Below the pieces are notes generated by a model. That model saw only the letters and a list, made by a program, of their open reading frames with translations. It was not told where the DNA came from and ran no database searches. Positions 43,963 through 53,654 of a stretch of DNA of 64,000 bases are shown in pieces (the stretch's first letter is position 1; each line of letters opens with the position of its first letter). The position numbers and the translations under genes were made by a program. The DNA comes from Paeniglutamicibacter sp. Y32M11 (lineage in GTDB: Bacteria; Actinomycetota; Actinomycetes; Actinomycetales; Micrococcaceae). The DNA is taken from the NCBI RefSeq assembly GCF_019285735.1, contig NZ_CP079107.1, positions 1,054,001 to 1,118,000 on the forward strand, in the 5' to 3' direction.

Positions 43963-44462
43963 AACCAGTAGCCACATGGCTCAAAGACCGCTCCGAGCTG
44001 GGCTTCGCGGCCCTGCTCGGAGCGGTTGGGGTCATTGTCTTGGTTGATGCGATCGGTCTGAAGGTGCCCTACCAGCAGTCCGACGGACTGGGACCCAAGA
44101 CGGTTCCCTACATCGTCGCCACGCTGCTGATCATCTGCGCCGTTTTGCTCGCGATCAATGTGCTGCGTGGGGGAGCGGCGGAACCCGAGGATGGCGAGGA
44201 CATCGAGATCGGCACGCCCATCGACTGGAAGGTCGTGGTGCCACTGGGCCTGGTCTTTATCATCAACATACTTTTTATCGACATGCTCGGCTGGGTCATT
44301 TCCGGCACCATCCTGTTCTGGGGCAGCGTGTTGGCCCTCGGCGGTCGCAATTTCATTCGAGATCCCTTGATTTCCGTGGCCCTGGCCGTGGGCACCTTCT
44401 ACGGGTTCTATCTGGGGCTGGGCATCCACCTGCCGGTCGGACTGCTTAAGGGAGTGCTCTAA
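43959..44462 (+). CDS. tctB: Tripartite tricarboxylate transporter small membrane subunit
   Basis: A 167-residue four-helix membrane subunit, the small partner of TctA. It has the family segment SDGLGPKTVPYIVATLLIICAVLL and a second half with two helices. A charged EPEDGEDIEIG linker sits between. ATG 43959 overlaps the tctC stop. Confidence 0.9.
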   Translation: MKPVATWLKDRSELGFAALLGAVGVIVLVDAIGLKVPYQQSDGLGPKTVPYIVATLLIICAVLLAINVLRGGAAEPEDGEDIEIGTPIDWKVVVPLGLVFIINILFIDMLGWVISGTILFWGSVLALGGRNFIRDPLISVALAVGTFYGFYLGLGIHLPVGLLKGVL

Positions 44463-46112
44463 GTGGAAACATTTAACATGCTGATGCAGGGGTTCGCCAC
44501 AGCGGCAACCCCCATCAACCTGCTCTTTGCCGTGCTGGGCGTGTTGCTGGGAACCGCCGTGGGCGTGCTGCCGGGCATTGGCCCGGCCATGGCCATCGCG
44601 CTGCTGCTGCCGGTGACCTACGGGATGGAACCCACGGCGGCCATGATCATGTTCGCCGGAATTTACTACGGCGGCATGTACGGTGGCTCGACGACATCGA
44701 TCCTGCTGAACACCCCCGGCGAGTCATCCACGGTGATCACCGCCATCGAGGGCCACAAGATGGCTAAGGCAGGGCGCGCGGCGCAGGCTCTGGCGACCGC
44801 GGCCATCGGTTCGTTTGTCGCCGGCACCATCGGTACCGCGCTGTTGGCGACCATCGCACCATGGGTGGTCAAGTTCGCGGTGTCCTTGGGCAACCCCAGC
44901 TACCTGGCGATCATGCTGCTGGCGCTGGTTGCTGTCACCGCGGTCCTGGGATCCTCCAAGCTGCGCGGCTTTGCCGCACTGGGCCTTGGCCTGGCGATTG
45001 GTCTGGTGGGCATGGACCCGGTCAGCGGACAGGGCCGGTTGATCTTTGGCCAGCCGCTGCTGGCGGACGGGCTGGATATCGTGGTGGTTGCCGTGGCGAT
45101 CTTCGCCATCGGTGAGGCCTTGTGGATCGCCGCGCACCTACGCAAGACCACGAGCCATACGATTCCGGTCGGCCGCCCCTGGATGGGCAAGTCCGACTGG
45201 AAGCGCTCATGGAAGCCGTGGCTGCGCGGTACGGCATTTGGGTTCCCCTTTGGTGCCCTGCCCGCCGGTGGTGCGGAGATCCCCACGTTCCTGTCCTATG
45301 TCACCGAGAAGAAGCTGTCTAAGCACCCGGAGGAGTTCGGTCATGGCGCCATCGAGGGTGTCGCTGGGCCGGAGGCTGCCAACAACGCCGCCGCCGCCGG
45401 AACGCTGACCCCGATGCTGGCCCTTGGCCTGCCAACCAACGCCACCGCCGCGGTCATGCTCCTGGCGCTGATGCAGTTCGGCATCCAGCCGGGCCCGTTG
45501 CTCTTTGAGGAAGAACCGAAGCTGGTGTGGGCGTTGATCGCCAGCCTATTCATCGGTAACGCCCTGTTGCTGCTGATCAACCTTCCCATGGCACCGCTCT
45601 GGGCCAAGCTGCTACAGCTACCACGGCCCTACCTATACGCGGGCATCTTGTTCTTCGCCACGCTGGGCGCCTACTCGGTCAACCTGCAGGCCTTCGACTT
45701 GATGGTGCTGCTGGTGTTGGGTGTGCTGGGCTTCGCGATGCGTCGCTTTGGCATTCCGGTGCTGCCGCTGATCATTGGGGTCATCCTTGGCCCGCGGGCC
45801 GAGGCGCAATTGCGCAAATCCCTGCAGCTGAGCTCGGGGGATCCGGCGGGCCTGTTCAGTGAACCAGTGGCCGTGGTCGCTTACGTGATCATTGCCCTGG
45901 TCCTGCTCTGGCCACTGATTGCGAAGCTGCTGCGCCGGCTGTTCCCGAAGGCCGCTGCCGGTATCGAGGAGCTCGCCGAAAGCGTTCCGGAGGAAGCCGA
46001 GACACAGAGTGTGCCGACAGGTTCGACCGAGACCGCCACCGGTAAAGAGGGCACCGTGAAGGATCACGAGGTGCACCACGGTGCGCACCGTGGTGGTCGA
46101 CCACGCAATTAG
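44463..46112 (+). CDS. tctA: Tripartite tricarboxylate transporter large membrane subunit
   Basis: A 549-residue permease with about 12 helices. Hallmark blocks are [45 protein letters not shown] and [27 protein letters not shown], which form the mirrored substrate loops. After about residue 500 there is an acidic tail ending in a His/Arg-rich stretch ([17 protein letters not shown]), not part of the family core. GTG 44463 directly follows the tctB stop. A terminator follows at 46131. Confidence 0.93.
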   Translation: METFNMLMQGFATAATPINLLFAVLGVLLGTAVGVLPGIGPAMAIALLLPVTYGMEPTAAMIMFAGIYYGGMYGGSTTSILLNTPGESSTVITAIEGHKMAKAGRAAQALATAAIGSFVAGTIGTALLATIAPWVVKFAVSLGNPSYLAIMLLALVAVTAVLGSSKLRGFAALGLGLAIGLVGMDPVSGQGRLIFGQPLLADGLDIVVVAVAIFAIGEALWIAAHLRKTTSHTIPVGRPWMGKSDWKRSWKPWLRGTAFGFPFGALPAGGAEIPTFLSYVTEKKLSKHPEEFGHGAIEGVAGPEAANNAAAAGTLTPMLALGLPTNATAAVMLLALMQFGIQPGPLLFEEEPKLVWALIASLFIGNALLLLINLPMAPLWAKLLQLPRPYLYAGILFFATLGAYSVNLQAFDLMVLLVLGVLGFAMRRFGIPVLPLIIGVILGPRAEAQLRKSLQLSSGDPAGLFSEPVAVVAYVIIALVLLWPLIAKLLRRLFPKAAAGIEELAESVPEEAETQSVPTGSTETATGKEGTVKDHEVHHGAHRGGRPRN

Positions 46113-46130
46113 GACGTCACCGCAAACCCC

Positions 46131-46182
46131 GCTCCGGCCACCGCTTTCCCCGCTACTTTTGGGGGAAAGCGGTGGCCGGAGC
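46131..46182 (+). terminator. Terminator after tctA
   Basis: A perfect 21-bp GC-rich stem (46131-46151 with 46162-46182) encloses a ten-base loop and is followed by GTTT. It is the end of the tctCBA transcript and lies ahead of dxr. Confidence 0.85.
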
Positions 46183-46254
46183 CGTTTACGCGCGGTAGAC
46201 GTTCCAGCGTGCCGTGGGCTCGCTCATTGGGTTGGCACAGCTATAGCGGACATA

Positions 46255-47505
46255 ATGGGGAAGGTGAACAACGATCAGCTCTCCATGCGGGCCCCGGCCA
46301 TCGACTTCGTCCCACCGGTGCCCGGCTCCATCCGCCGCATCACCCTGATCGGGTCCACCGGGTCCATTGGAACCCAAGCACTTGACGTGATAGCCAACGC
46401 GCCACAACTATTTGCCGTGGCAGCTCTCTCCGCCGGGTACAACCTTGAACTTTTGGCCAGCCAGGCCGTGGCCACCTCCGCTGCCGCGGTCGGCAGTGCC
46501 AACCCGGATCTGGCGGCTCTTGACGCGGCCATCAAGGCGGCAGCGACCGCCGCAGGCAAACACGGATATGCCCCCATACTTTTTGCCGGAGCGGATGCGG
46601 CAACCCAGATCGCCGCGTATCCGGACGCCGACGTGGTGCTCAACGGCATCACCGGGTCCATCGGTTTGGCACCCACCCTGGCGGCGCTGAAGGCCGGTCA
46701 CCTGTTGGCGCTGGCCAATAAGGAATCATTGATCGTCGGTGGTGCCCTGGTCAAACAGGCAGCGGCCCCCGGTCAGCTGGTCCCGGTGGACTCCGAACAC
46801 TCGGCCATCGCTCAGGCGCTGCGCTCGGGCACCCCCGATGAGGTGCACAAACTCATTGTCACGGCCTCCGGTGGCCCCTTCCGCGGCTTGAACTACGAGC
46901 AATTGCGCTCCGTCACCCCCGCCCAGGCACTGGCCCACCCCACCTGGGCCATGGGTAAGGTCATCACCACGAACTCGGCCACCATGGTTAATAAGGCCCT
47001 TGAAGTCATCGAGGCGCACCTGCTCTTTGATGTTCCTCTAGAACGCATCGAGGCAGTGGTGCATCCGCAATCCATCGTGCACTCCATGGTGGAGTTCATC
47101 GACGGCTCCACCATCGCCCAGGCCTCGCCGCCGGACATGGCGCTGCCCATCGCACTGGGCATCGGCTGGCCGCACCGGGTGCCCGGCTCCGCCACCGCCT
47201 GCGATTGGTCCACGGCCGCGTCCTGGACGTTTGAGCCGTTGGATGAGGAAGCCTTCGGTGCGATCAAGCTGGCCAAGGCCGCCTCCGCAGCCTCGCCCAC
47301 CCACATGGCCGTCTACAACGCGGTGAATGAGGAGGCGGTGCACGGATTCCATGCCGGGCGCATTTGCTTCACCGACATCGTGGAAACCATCGAGTCGGTC
47401 CTGCAGGATTACGCCCCGGAATCCGGGACCCTAGATCTGGATGCGGTCTTGGCCGCAGAGTCGTGGGCACGAAACACCGCCGCCAAGCGTTTGGAATCAC
47501 TGTGA
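46255..47505 (+). CDS. dxr: 1-deoxy-D-xylulose 5-phosphate reductoisomerase
   Basis: Second enzyme of the MEP isoprenoid pathway. The NADPH loop [18 protein letters not shown], the metal/active region [13 protein letters not shown] and TASGGPFRG, and the substrate motif [28 protein letters not shown] are all present. ATG 46255 gives 416 residues; ATG 46285 or GTG 46264 are alternatives, and none has a strong ribosome site. It overlaps the M50 protease gene, and ispG of the same pathway is about 9 kb downstream. Confidence 0.93.
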   Translation: MGKVNNDQLSMRAPAIDFVPPVPGSIRRITLIGSTGSIGTQALDVIANAPQLFAVAALSAGYNLELLASQAVATSAAAVGSANPDLAALDAAIKAAATAAGKHGYAPILFAGADAATQIAAYPDADVVLNGITGSIGLAPTLAALKAGHLLALANKESLIVGGALVKQAAAPGQLVPVDSEHSAIAQALRSGTPDEVHKLIVTASGGPFRGLNYEQLRSVTPAQALAHPTWAMGKVITTNSATMVNKALEVIEAHLLFDVPLERIEAVVHPQSIVHSMVEFIDGSTIAQASPPDMALPIALGIGWPHRVPGSATACDWSTAASWTFEPLDEEAFGAIKLAKAASAASPTHMAVYNAVNEEAVHGFHAGRICFTDIVETIESVLQDYAPESGTLDLDAVLAAESWARNTAAKRLESL

Positions 47506-48881
47506 GCGTTCTACTTTTCATCCTCGGTGTCTTAATCATGGTGGTTGCCGTTGGATTTTCCATCGGCCTACACGAGGTCGGGCACCTTCTCCCGGCCAAG
47601 CGCTTCGGCGTGCGTGTGCCCCAATACATGATTGGCTTTGGCAAAACGATCTTCTCCTTTAAGCGTGGAGAGACCGAATACGGCTTTAAGGCCATCCCGT
47701 TGGGTGGCTACATCTCCATGATCGGGATGTACCCGCCGGCCAAGAACAAGGGTGACGTGGGGGCCACCGATGCCCCGATCTTGCGCAAGTCCTCCACCGG
47801 CATGTTCCAGCAGATGGCCGACGAGGCCAGGCATGCTGCCGCCGAGCAGCTGCAGCCGGGTGATGATGACCGGCTGTTCTACAAGCTTCCGGTCTACAAG
47901 CGCATCATCATCATGCTTGGCGGCCCGGTGATGAACCTGCTCATTGGCGTGGTGATGATCGGCATTGTCACCGTCGGGTTCGGAGCCCCCGCCCAGACCA
48001 CCACCGTGTCCGAGGTGTACCAGTGTGTGGTGCCGCTCGGTGAGGAATCCACGCGTGATGCCTCGGTGAACAACGGCTGCCTGCCTACCGATGCGCCGGG
48101 TCCGGCCTACGCCGCCGGGTTGCGCCCGGGCGATACCATCACCACCTTTGATGGTGCTCCGGTGTCAGACACCGCGTGGGTCGAGCTGACTCAGGCGATT
48201 CGCTCCCAGGCCGGTACTGCCGTTCCGCTGACCTACATGCGTGATGGTGTTGAGCATTCGACCACGATCACCCCGTACAAGACCGAACGCCCGATGATTG
48301 ACGCAAACGGCATGGCGGTGACCGACGCGCAGGGCAAAACACAAACCGTTGATGTTGGCTTCATCGGCATGGGTTCGAGCGTGAAAAACGTCAAGGGCTC
48401 GGTGGCAGATGTCCTACCCGCCGTGGGAACGCAGATCTCCGGTGTGGCAGCGGTGGTGCTTGATCTTCCGGCACGTGTTGCCCAGGTGGCCAAGGCTGCC
48501 TTCTCCGATGAACCACGTGATCCCAATGGCCCCATCTCCGTGGTGGGCGTGGGCCGCATTGCTGGAGAAATCAGCGCCACGGACCTGATCGGCATCAACG
48601 ATAAGGCCGCCAGCCTGATCTCGCTGATCGGCGGGCTGAACATTGCCCTGTTCGTTTTCAACCTGATCCCGCTGCTGCCCCTCGACGGCGGACACATCAT
48701 CGGTGCGCTCTTTGAATCGGTGCGGCGTTTCTTTGCCAAGCTTTTCCGCCGCCCGGATCCCGGGCCGGTGGATATCGCCAAGATGCTGCCGCTGACCTAT
48801 GTGGTGGCGGTGGCCATGATGCTGATGGGTGCGGTGCTCATCTACGCCGACATCGTGAAACCGGTGAATCTTTTCGGCTGA
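47502..48881 (+). CDS. Site-2 protease family (M50/RseP-like) membrane metalloprotease
   Basis: An intramembrane zinc protease of 459 residues. The first helix holds [10 protein letters not shown] (the HExxH motif), a PDZ domain (about residues 195-265: [20 protein letters not shown]) follows, and the C-terminal [19 protein letters not shown] carries the NxxPLxxLDG metal motif. It probably cleaves an anti-sigma factor or signal-peptide remnants. GTG 47502 overlaps the dxr stop (GTGA). The frame opens earlier only inside dxr. Confidence 0.93.
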   Translation: MSVLLFILGVLIMVVAVGFSIGLHEVGHLLPAKRFGVRVPQYMIGFGKTIFSFKRGETEYGFKAIPLGGYISMIGMYPPAKNKGDVGATDAPILRKSSTGMFQQMADEARHAAAEQLQPGDDDRLFYKLPVYKRIIIMLGGPVMNLLIGVVMIGIVTVGFGAPAQTTTVSEVYQCVVPLGEESTRDASVNNGCLPTDAPGPAYAAGLRPGDTITTFDGAPVSDTAWVELTQAIRSQAGTAVPLTYMRDGVEHSTTITPYKTERPMIDANGMAVTDAQGKTQTVDVGFIGMGSSVKNVKGSVADVLPAVGTQISGVAAVVLDLPARVAQVAKAAFSDEPRDPNGPISVVGVGRIAGEISATDLIGINDKAASLISLIGGLNIALFVFNLIPLLPLDGGHIIGALFESVRRFFAKLFRRPDPGPVDIAKMLPLTYVVAVAMMLMGAVLIYADIVKPVNLFG

Positions 48882-48897
48882 CCTCAACCGTATTAAT

Positions 48898-48950
48898 GCG
48901 GCCTCGTCCCACCGCCCCGATAGGGGAGTGGGACGAGGCCGCTGTTCTTT
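48898..48950 (+). terminator. Terminator after the M50 protease gene
   Basis: A 15-bp perfect outer stem (48898-48912 with 48928-48942) with an inner CCCC/GGGG pair and TTCTTTTTG following is a strong intrinsic terminator. Confidence 0.9.
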
Positions 48951-49034
48951 TTGACCGGTGCGGGGTCTCCTCGGAGGAGGGGCAGACGAGCTACGGATTC
49001 CATGAATGGGCACCCCAGCTGAATATAATGAACC

Positions 49035-50069
49035 ATGGTCAATAAGGACGGAGCAACCGCCCGCGTGGGGATTCGTGATGTTGCGGCGGCAGCGGGTGTT
49101 TCGACAACCACGGTGTCCCACGCCCTCAGCGGGGCCCGTGCTATTAACGCCGAGACGCGAGTGCGAGTATTGGATGCCGCCAAGCGCTTGGGCTATTCTC
49201 CGGACCCACGAGCTCGAGGTCTGCGCAGTGCACGCACGTACACGATTGGGCTGCTCAGCGACACCATCGCCGTGACTCCCTATGCCGGTCAGATGATTAG
49301 TGGCGCGCAGGATGCCGCCGCCGAACACCAAAGTGTCCTCATGATTCTTGACTCACATGCCATCTTGGAGCAGGAGCAGCTGGGCATCCGGACGCTGCGG
49401 GATCATCGGGTTGATGGGCTGGTCTATGCGCGCATGTACCACCAAGAGGTCACCGTGCCGCAGGAACTGGATGGTGTTTCGGTGGTGTTAGCCAATGCCT
49501 CAACGTCCGACTCTCACTTCTCCTCGATCGTTCCGAATGAGGAGGGGATCGGACTGGAGGCGACCCGGCACCTGACGAGCTTTGGACATCGCCGGATTGG
49601 CTTCACGACCATTCCCGAATCAGTGCCTGCGGCATGGGGCCGAGAGCGCGGCTATCGAAAGGGGCTGAAGGAAGCCGGAATCACCGTTGATGAATCGCTG
49701 ATCGTTCCGACCAGCGGTGATGCGGCCGGTGGGCGTGCCGCGGCTCGTCTGCTCTTGGATCGACCCAACCGCCCCACCGCGATCTTCTGCTTCAACGATG
49801 AGGCGGCCATGGGTGTTTACCAAGCAGCCAGAGAACTTGGGCTCTCCATCCCGCACGATGTTTCGGTTGTTGGAGTGGATGATCTTCAACTGATTTCGCT
49901 TGCCCTGGTGCCGACACTAACGACCATTGCGTTGCCTCATTATGAGATGGGGCGCTGGGCGGTGTCCCAGCTCTTTGAGCAGGTGGGTGCAAAACCAACG
50001 GACGCCATTCAGAAAAAGCTCCCTTGTCCGCTGATCCAGCGCGGCTCGGTTGCGCCACCCTTGAGCTAA
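49035..50069 (+). CDS. LacI-family transcription regulator
   Basis: A 344-residue regulator. The helix-turn-helix is GIRDVAAAAGVSTTTVSHALSG (about 12-33) and the hinge AKRLGYSPDPRARGLRSAR. The periplasmic-binding-like domain ends with SVVGVDDLQLISLALVPTLTT. It lies next to the fructan genes and is the likely ligand for the two palindromes at 51836-51884. The effector is probably a sugar such as fructose or sucrose, an inference. It converges on the GH32 gene with six bases between stops. Confidence 0.92.
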   Translation: MVNKDGATARVGIRDVAAAAGVSTTTVSHALSGARAINAETRVRVLDAAKRLGYSPDPRARGLRSARTYTIGLLSDTIAVTPYAGQMISGAQDAAAEHQSVLMILDSHAILEQEQLGIRTLRDHRVDGLVYARMYHQEVTVPQELDGVSVVLANASTSDSHFSSIVPNEEGIGLEATRHLTSFGHRRIGFTTIPESVPAAWGRERGYRKGLKEAGITVDESLIVPTSGDAAGGRAAARLLLDRPNRPTAIFCFNDEAAMGVYQAARELGLSIPHDVSVVGVDDLQLISLALVPTLTTIALPHYEMGRWAVSQLFEQVGAKPTDAIQKKLPCPLIQRGSVAPPLS

Positions 50070-50075
50070 CTTTTT

Positions 50076-51710
50076 TTAGCGGGTTGGGGCGGTCACTGCC
50101 AGTGGATTGAGGGTGGCCGAGAGTAACTGCGTATCGCCGCCAAGGGATTCGATGCTGAGCTCGTGTTGTCCCGGGGAGAGCACAGATATTGAACTTAGTG
50201 CTGCCTCACCATCTTGGGCAAAGATCTCCACCGACGTCGTATCAACAACCACATCCAGGTTCAGCCGGCCATCGCGGAGAGGAACCTTTTCGCTGCGGAT
50301 TTGGCGGTAGGCGTCCGGCATCTGGCCAGCGATCTTGTCGGAATCACGGGCCAAGGACAAAGTCTGGTTGCCGACGTTGTAGCCGAGCGTGATGAAAGAT
50401 CCAGCAGGATCCTCCAGCTTCACGAGTGTTTCCTTGGCTGGATGTTTCGCATCCGGGGCCATGCTCAGTCGTAACCGATAGGCATCAGTGGTGGGTCGCG
50501 GGAGGCTGACCGGGTTGTTCTGCTCCAGTTGCTGGGCCTCGGTCTGTTGCTGCTGACCTTCGAGCTCAGTGATGGCGTTGATGGGTTGTGAGTTCAGCTG
50601 TGGCTGCCCGTCAACGGTACGCAACGAAAGCTGGCGCACGGTGGACATGGTGCCACCGGACCAGTCCTCTTTTGGTAGCTCTCCGGCGTACGCCCAGTTG
50701 TTCATCCAGCCGATCGCATAGCGCTGCGCCAGTGGATTTTCGGCATTCGGGTCATCCCAGGTGACTGCCGCGTAGAAATCAGCTCCGGCATCAAGCCAGC
50801 GGGGGTCATCTTGTTCCGGGACAAAGTTCTTTCCGTCCCATGATCCGGTCCAGTAGGTGTAGCCGGTGGTACGTCCGGCGCTTTCGCCGTTGGCGCTGAT
50901 TCCTAGCACCCAGGTTGTTCGCTCCGGGTCGCCGTCGACTGTCATCTCGAACAGGTCGGGGCACTCAATGACACCTAGGTCATTACGCTCAAATCCCGAC
51001 TGATAGGTCCAGGACTTCAAATTTGGGGAAGTGTAAAAACCTACCTTGTTACCCTCGGCCAACAGCATGAGCCATTGGGAGCGTTTTTCGTCCCAAACGA
51101 TCTTCGGATCACGCCAGGCCTCTAGGCCGGGGTTGTCCATGACCGGGTTTCCCTTATAGGAAGTGAACGAGTAGCCACCGTCCGTCGAGTAAAACAGCGA
51201 CTGCCGTTGGACGCCATCTACTTGCTGGGTGACGAGGGAAACTACTGCATCCTTGCCAAATCCGGCGGTGTTCTGCGTGTCAACGACCGCGCTGCCGGTC
51301 CAGATGTCTCCAAGACCGTTGGTGTACTTCTCGATGGCAACGCCTTCGTCTTTCCAATGCACCATGTCGGTGGAGGTGACGTGGAACCAAGCGGTGCCGT
51401 TTCCATCCGGGTAGTCGGCGTTGTAGAGGTAGTAAAAGTGCCACAGCCCATTGAGGAAAAACGGGCGCTGTGGATCGTTCATCCAGTTGTTCGCCGGAGT
51501 TATGTGCGTCGCAGGACGATATGGCGACCAATCCTGTGGCCGCTGAAATTTTTCGTTGTCCGTCGTAGGATGCGTGGACGTCGACGTGGCCGCGGGTGTT
51601 TCGGTTGCGGGTCGCATTAGCACCAAGGAGGTGATCGCAGCGAGAACCAGAACACAGATCAGGACTACGGCGAAGTACGACAAAGGGAATCGGCGTCTTG
51701 GCATGAACAT
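50076..51710 (-). CDS. GH32 fructan hydrolase (levanase-type), membrane-anchored
   Basis: A GH32 enzyme of 544 residues that hydrolyses beta-fructosides. The nucleophile is D79 in WMNDPQ, the transition-state aspartate is in WRDPKI and the acid/base glutamate in ECPDLF. The catalytic propeller runs to about residue 370, with the GH32 beta-sandwich after it. The N-terminus MFMPRRRFPLSYFAVVLICV has a basic head and a hydrophobic helix (about 10-31) with no obvious cleavage site, followed by a Thr/Pro spacer, so it is likely surface-anchored. ATG 51710 has GAAAGA upstream. Whether it is an exo- or endo-levanase, or takes sucrose or inulin, cannot be told. Confidence 0.9.
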   Translation of the reverse strand: MFMPRRRFPLSYFAVVLICVLVLAAITSLVLMRPATETPAATSTSTHPTTDNEKFQRPQDWSPYRPATHITPANNWMNDPQRPFFLNGLWHFYYLYNADYPDGNGTAWFHVTSTDMVHWKDEGVAIEKYTNGLGDIWTGSAVVDTQNTAGFGKDAVVSLVTQQVDGVQRQSLFYSTDGGYSFTSYKGNPVMDNPGLEAWRDPKIVWDEKRSQWLMLLAEGNKVGFYTSPNLKSWTYQSGFERNDLGVIECPDLFEMTVDGDPERTTWVLGISANGESAGRTTGYTYWTGSWDGKNFVPEQDDPRWLDAGADFYAAVTWDDPNAENPLAQRYAIGWMNNWAYAGELPKEDWSGGTMSTVRQLSLRTVDGQPQLNSQPINAITELEGQQQQTEAQQLEQNNPVSLPRPTTDAYRLRLSMAPDAKHPAKETLVKLEDPAGSFITLGYNVGNQTLSLARDSDKIAGQMPDAYRQIRSEKVPLRDGRLNLDVVVDTTSVEIFAQDGEAALSSISVLSPGQHELSIESLGGDTQLLSATLNPLAVTAPTR

Positions 51711-51835
51711 GGGTCTTTCGGAGGATGAGTGCAGAAACTCCACCGCTGGACGGCAGAGCCTCTGCGTCGTCGCAAAAATTTGGGGGAGAGAACGTGCATC
51801 ACTTCGAGTGACCGGAGACTACCGTAACCGACTAC

Positions 51836-51847
51836 CAAAACGTTTTG
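51836..51847. promoter_or_regulatory. LacI-type operator 1
   Basis: CAAAACGTTTTG is a perfect 12-bp palindrome (CG centre) of LacI/GalR type, 34 bp centre-to-centre from operator 2. It lies between the divergent GH32 and GH68 genes. Confidence 0.75.
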
Positions 51848-51866
51848 CCAACAAATGTGACATAAA

Positions 51867-51884
51867 TTCCAAAACGTTTTGGAA
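51867..51884. promoter_or_regulatory. LacI-type operator 2
   Basis: TTCCAAAACGTTTTGGAA is a perfect 18-bp palindrome ending three bases before the -35 box of the levansucrase promoter, a position from which a repressor would block it. Confidence 0.82.
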
Positions 51885-51887
51885 CGT

Positions 51888-51916
51888 TTGACATCGGCTA
51901 TGAATCTGCCTAGGTT
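51888..51916 (+). promoter_or_regulatory. Levansucrase promoter
   Basis: TTGACA (51888-51893) and TAGGTT (51911-51916) are 17 bases apart, about 73 bases before the start codon and next to operator 2. Confidence 0.65.
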
Positions 51917-51988
51917 TTTCTGTGGAGAGAATGTGCGTCACCGTTTGAGCGATTGTCCGATTCCTAATCGAACCAAAGGCAAACGATC

Positions 51989-53569
51989 ATGAACAAGACA
52001 CGCACCAAAGGCGGCCTGCTGGCCGCCATACTAGGTTTGGGGGCACTCAGTGCCACCCTGCTCGCCGGACCAGCACTAGCTGCACCGGACGCTACGCCAG
52101 GCTTCCCGGCACCCACCAAGCACACCCAAGAGGCACACAGCCCCCTCGATGACTTCACTGCACGTTGGACGCGCGCCGACGCCAAGCAGCTGAAGGCCAT
52201 GTCCGACACGACGGCCGGATCGCGGGAGAACTCCATGCCCGAGGAGTACACCATGCCGACCGTTTCTCAGGATTTCCCTGACATGAGCAACGAAAAGGTC
52301 TGGGTCTGGGATACCTGGCCCCTGACCGACGAGGACGCCAACCAGTACAGTGTCAACGGCCAAGAGATCATCTTCTCGCTGGTTGCCGATCGCAAGCTGG
52401 GCTTTGATGAGCGCCACCAGTATGCGCGCATCGGTTACTTCTACCGCCCCGCTGGCGTACCCGCCGACGAACGTCCCGAAAACGGCGGCTGGACCTACGG
52501 CGGTCAGGTCTTTGATGAAGGCGTCACGGGTAAGATCTTCGAGGATCAGTCCTACAGCCACCAGACCCAGTGGTCAGGTTCGGCGCGTGTCACCAAAAAC
52601 GGCGAAATCAAATTGTTCTTCACCGATGTTGCGTTCTACCGCGACAAGTCCGGCAATGACATCAAGGCCTATGACCCGCGCATCGCGCTGAGCGTCGGTC
52701 ACGTACATGCCAACAAGCAGGGCGTGAAGTTCACCGGCTTCAACAAGGTCACCGACCTTTTGCAGGCCGATGGAAAGCTCTACCAGAACGCCGAACAGAA
52801 CCAGTTCTTCAACTTCCGCGATCCGTTCACCTTTGAAGATCCGGCCCACCCGGGTGAGACCTATATGGTCTTCGAAGGCAACACCGCTCAGAAGCGTGAC
52901 GAAGCCCAGTGCACCGCCGAAGATCTCGGCTACGCCGAGGGTGAGACCAACGGCGAAACCGTTGCCGAAGTTAACAAGTCCGGTGCAACGTACCAGATCG
53001 GCAACGTGGGCCTGGCCCGCGCAACCAACAAGGACCTGACCAAGTGGGAGTTCCTGCCGCCGATCCTGTCGGCCAATTGCGTCACGGACCAGACCGAACG
53101 TCCGCAGATCTATATGAAGGACGGGAAATACTACCTGTTCACCATTAGCCACCGCTCGACCTTCGCCGCCGGCATCGACGGCCCGGAAGGTGTCTATGGC
53201 TTTGTTGGTAACGGTATCCGTAGCGATTACCAGCCACTGAACCGCGGTTCAGGTCTGGCTTTGGGTAGCCCCACCAACCTGAATTTCGCTGCTGGTACTC
53301 CGTTTGCCCCCGACTACAACCAGCACCCGGGACAGTTCCAGGCATACTCCCATTACGTGATGCCTAATGGTCTGGTGCAGTCGTTCATCGACACCATCGG
53401 AACCAAGGATAACTTCGTGCGTGGCGGTACCCTCGGTCCGACAGTTCGTTTGAACATTGAAGGCGCCTCGGCAACCGTGGATCGCTCCTACGGCAATCTT
53501 GGACTTGGTGGATGGGCCGACATCCCGTCGAACCGCGAGCTCAAGACCAACGGAGCCATCGCCAAGTAG
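51989..53569 (+). CDS. Secreted levansucrase (GH68)
   Basis: A GH68 fructosyltransferase of 526 residues that splits sucrose and builds levan. A signal peptide ends near residue 31 (GPALA-AP), with no anchor. The active-site residues are D108 in VWDTW (nucleophile), D278 in NFRDPFTFEDP and E370 in QTERPQIY (acid/base). Two further GH68 blocks are QWSGSARV and QAYSHYVMPNGLVQSF. The length is normal. It is transcribed divergently from the GH32 gene under paired LacI-type operators, so levan is made and degraded under one control. Confidence 0.94.
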   Translation: MNKTRTKGGLLAAILGLGALSATLLAGPALAAPDATPGFPAPTKHTQEAHSPLDDFTARWTRADAKQLKAMSDTTAGSRENSMPEEYTMPTVSQDFPDMSNEKVWVWDTWPLTDEDANQYSVNGQEIIFSLVADRKLGFDERHQYARIGYFYRPAGVPADERPENGGWTYGGQVFDEGVTGKIFEDQSYSHQTQWSGSARVTKNGEIKLFFTDVAFYRDKSGNDIKAYDPRIALSVGHVHANKQGVKFTGFNKVTDLLQADGKLYQNAEQNQFFNFRDPFTFEDPAHPGETYMVFEGNTAQKRDEAQCTAEDLGYAEGETNGETVAEVNKSGATYQIGNVGLARATNKDLTKWEFLPPILSANCVTDQTERPQIYMKDGKYYLFTISHRSTFAAGIDGPEGVYGFVGNGIRSDYQPLNRGSGLALGSPTNLNFAAGTPFAPDYNQHPGQFQAYSHYVMPNGLVQSFIDTIGTKDNFVRGGTLGPTVRLNIEGASATVDRSYGNLGLGGWADIPSNRELKTNGAIAK

Positions 53570-53607
53570 TTGGCGTAGTTCCGGCTCAAATGTCTTGAGT
53601 TGAAATC

Positions 53608-53654
53608 AATCGGTCGGTGCCACTGCGCTTTGCGTGGAGTAGCGCCGACCGATT
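53608..53654 (+). terminator. Likely terminator after levansucrase
   Basis: AATCGGTCGG (53608-53617) pairs with CCGACCGATT (53645-53654), with partial pairing inside, and TTGTTAA follows. The stem is weaker than others in the window. Confidence 0.5.
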
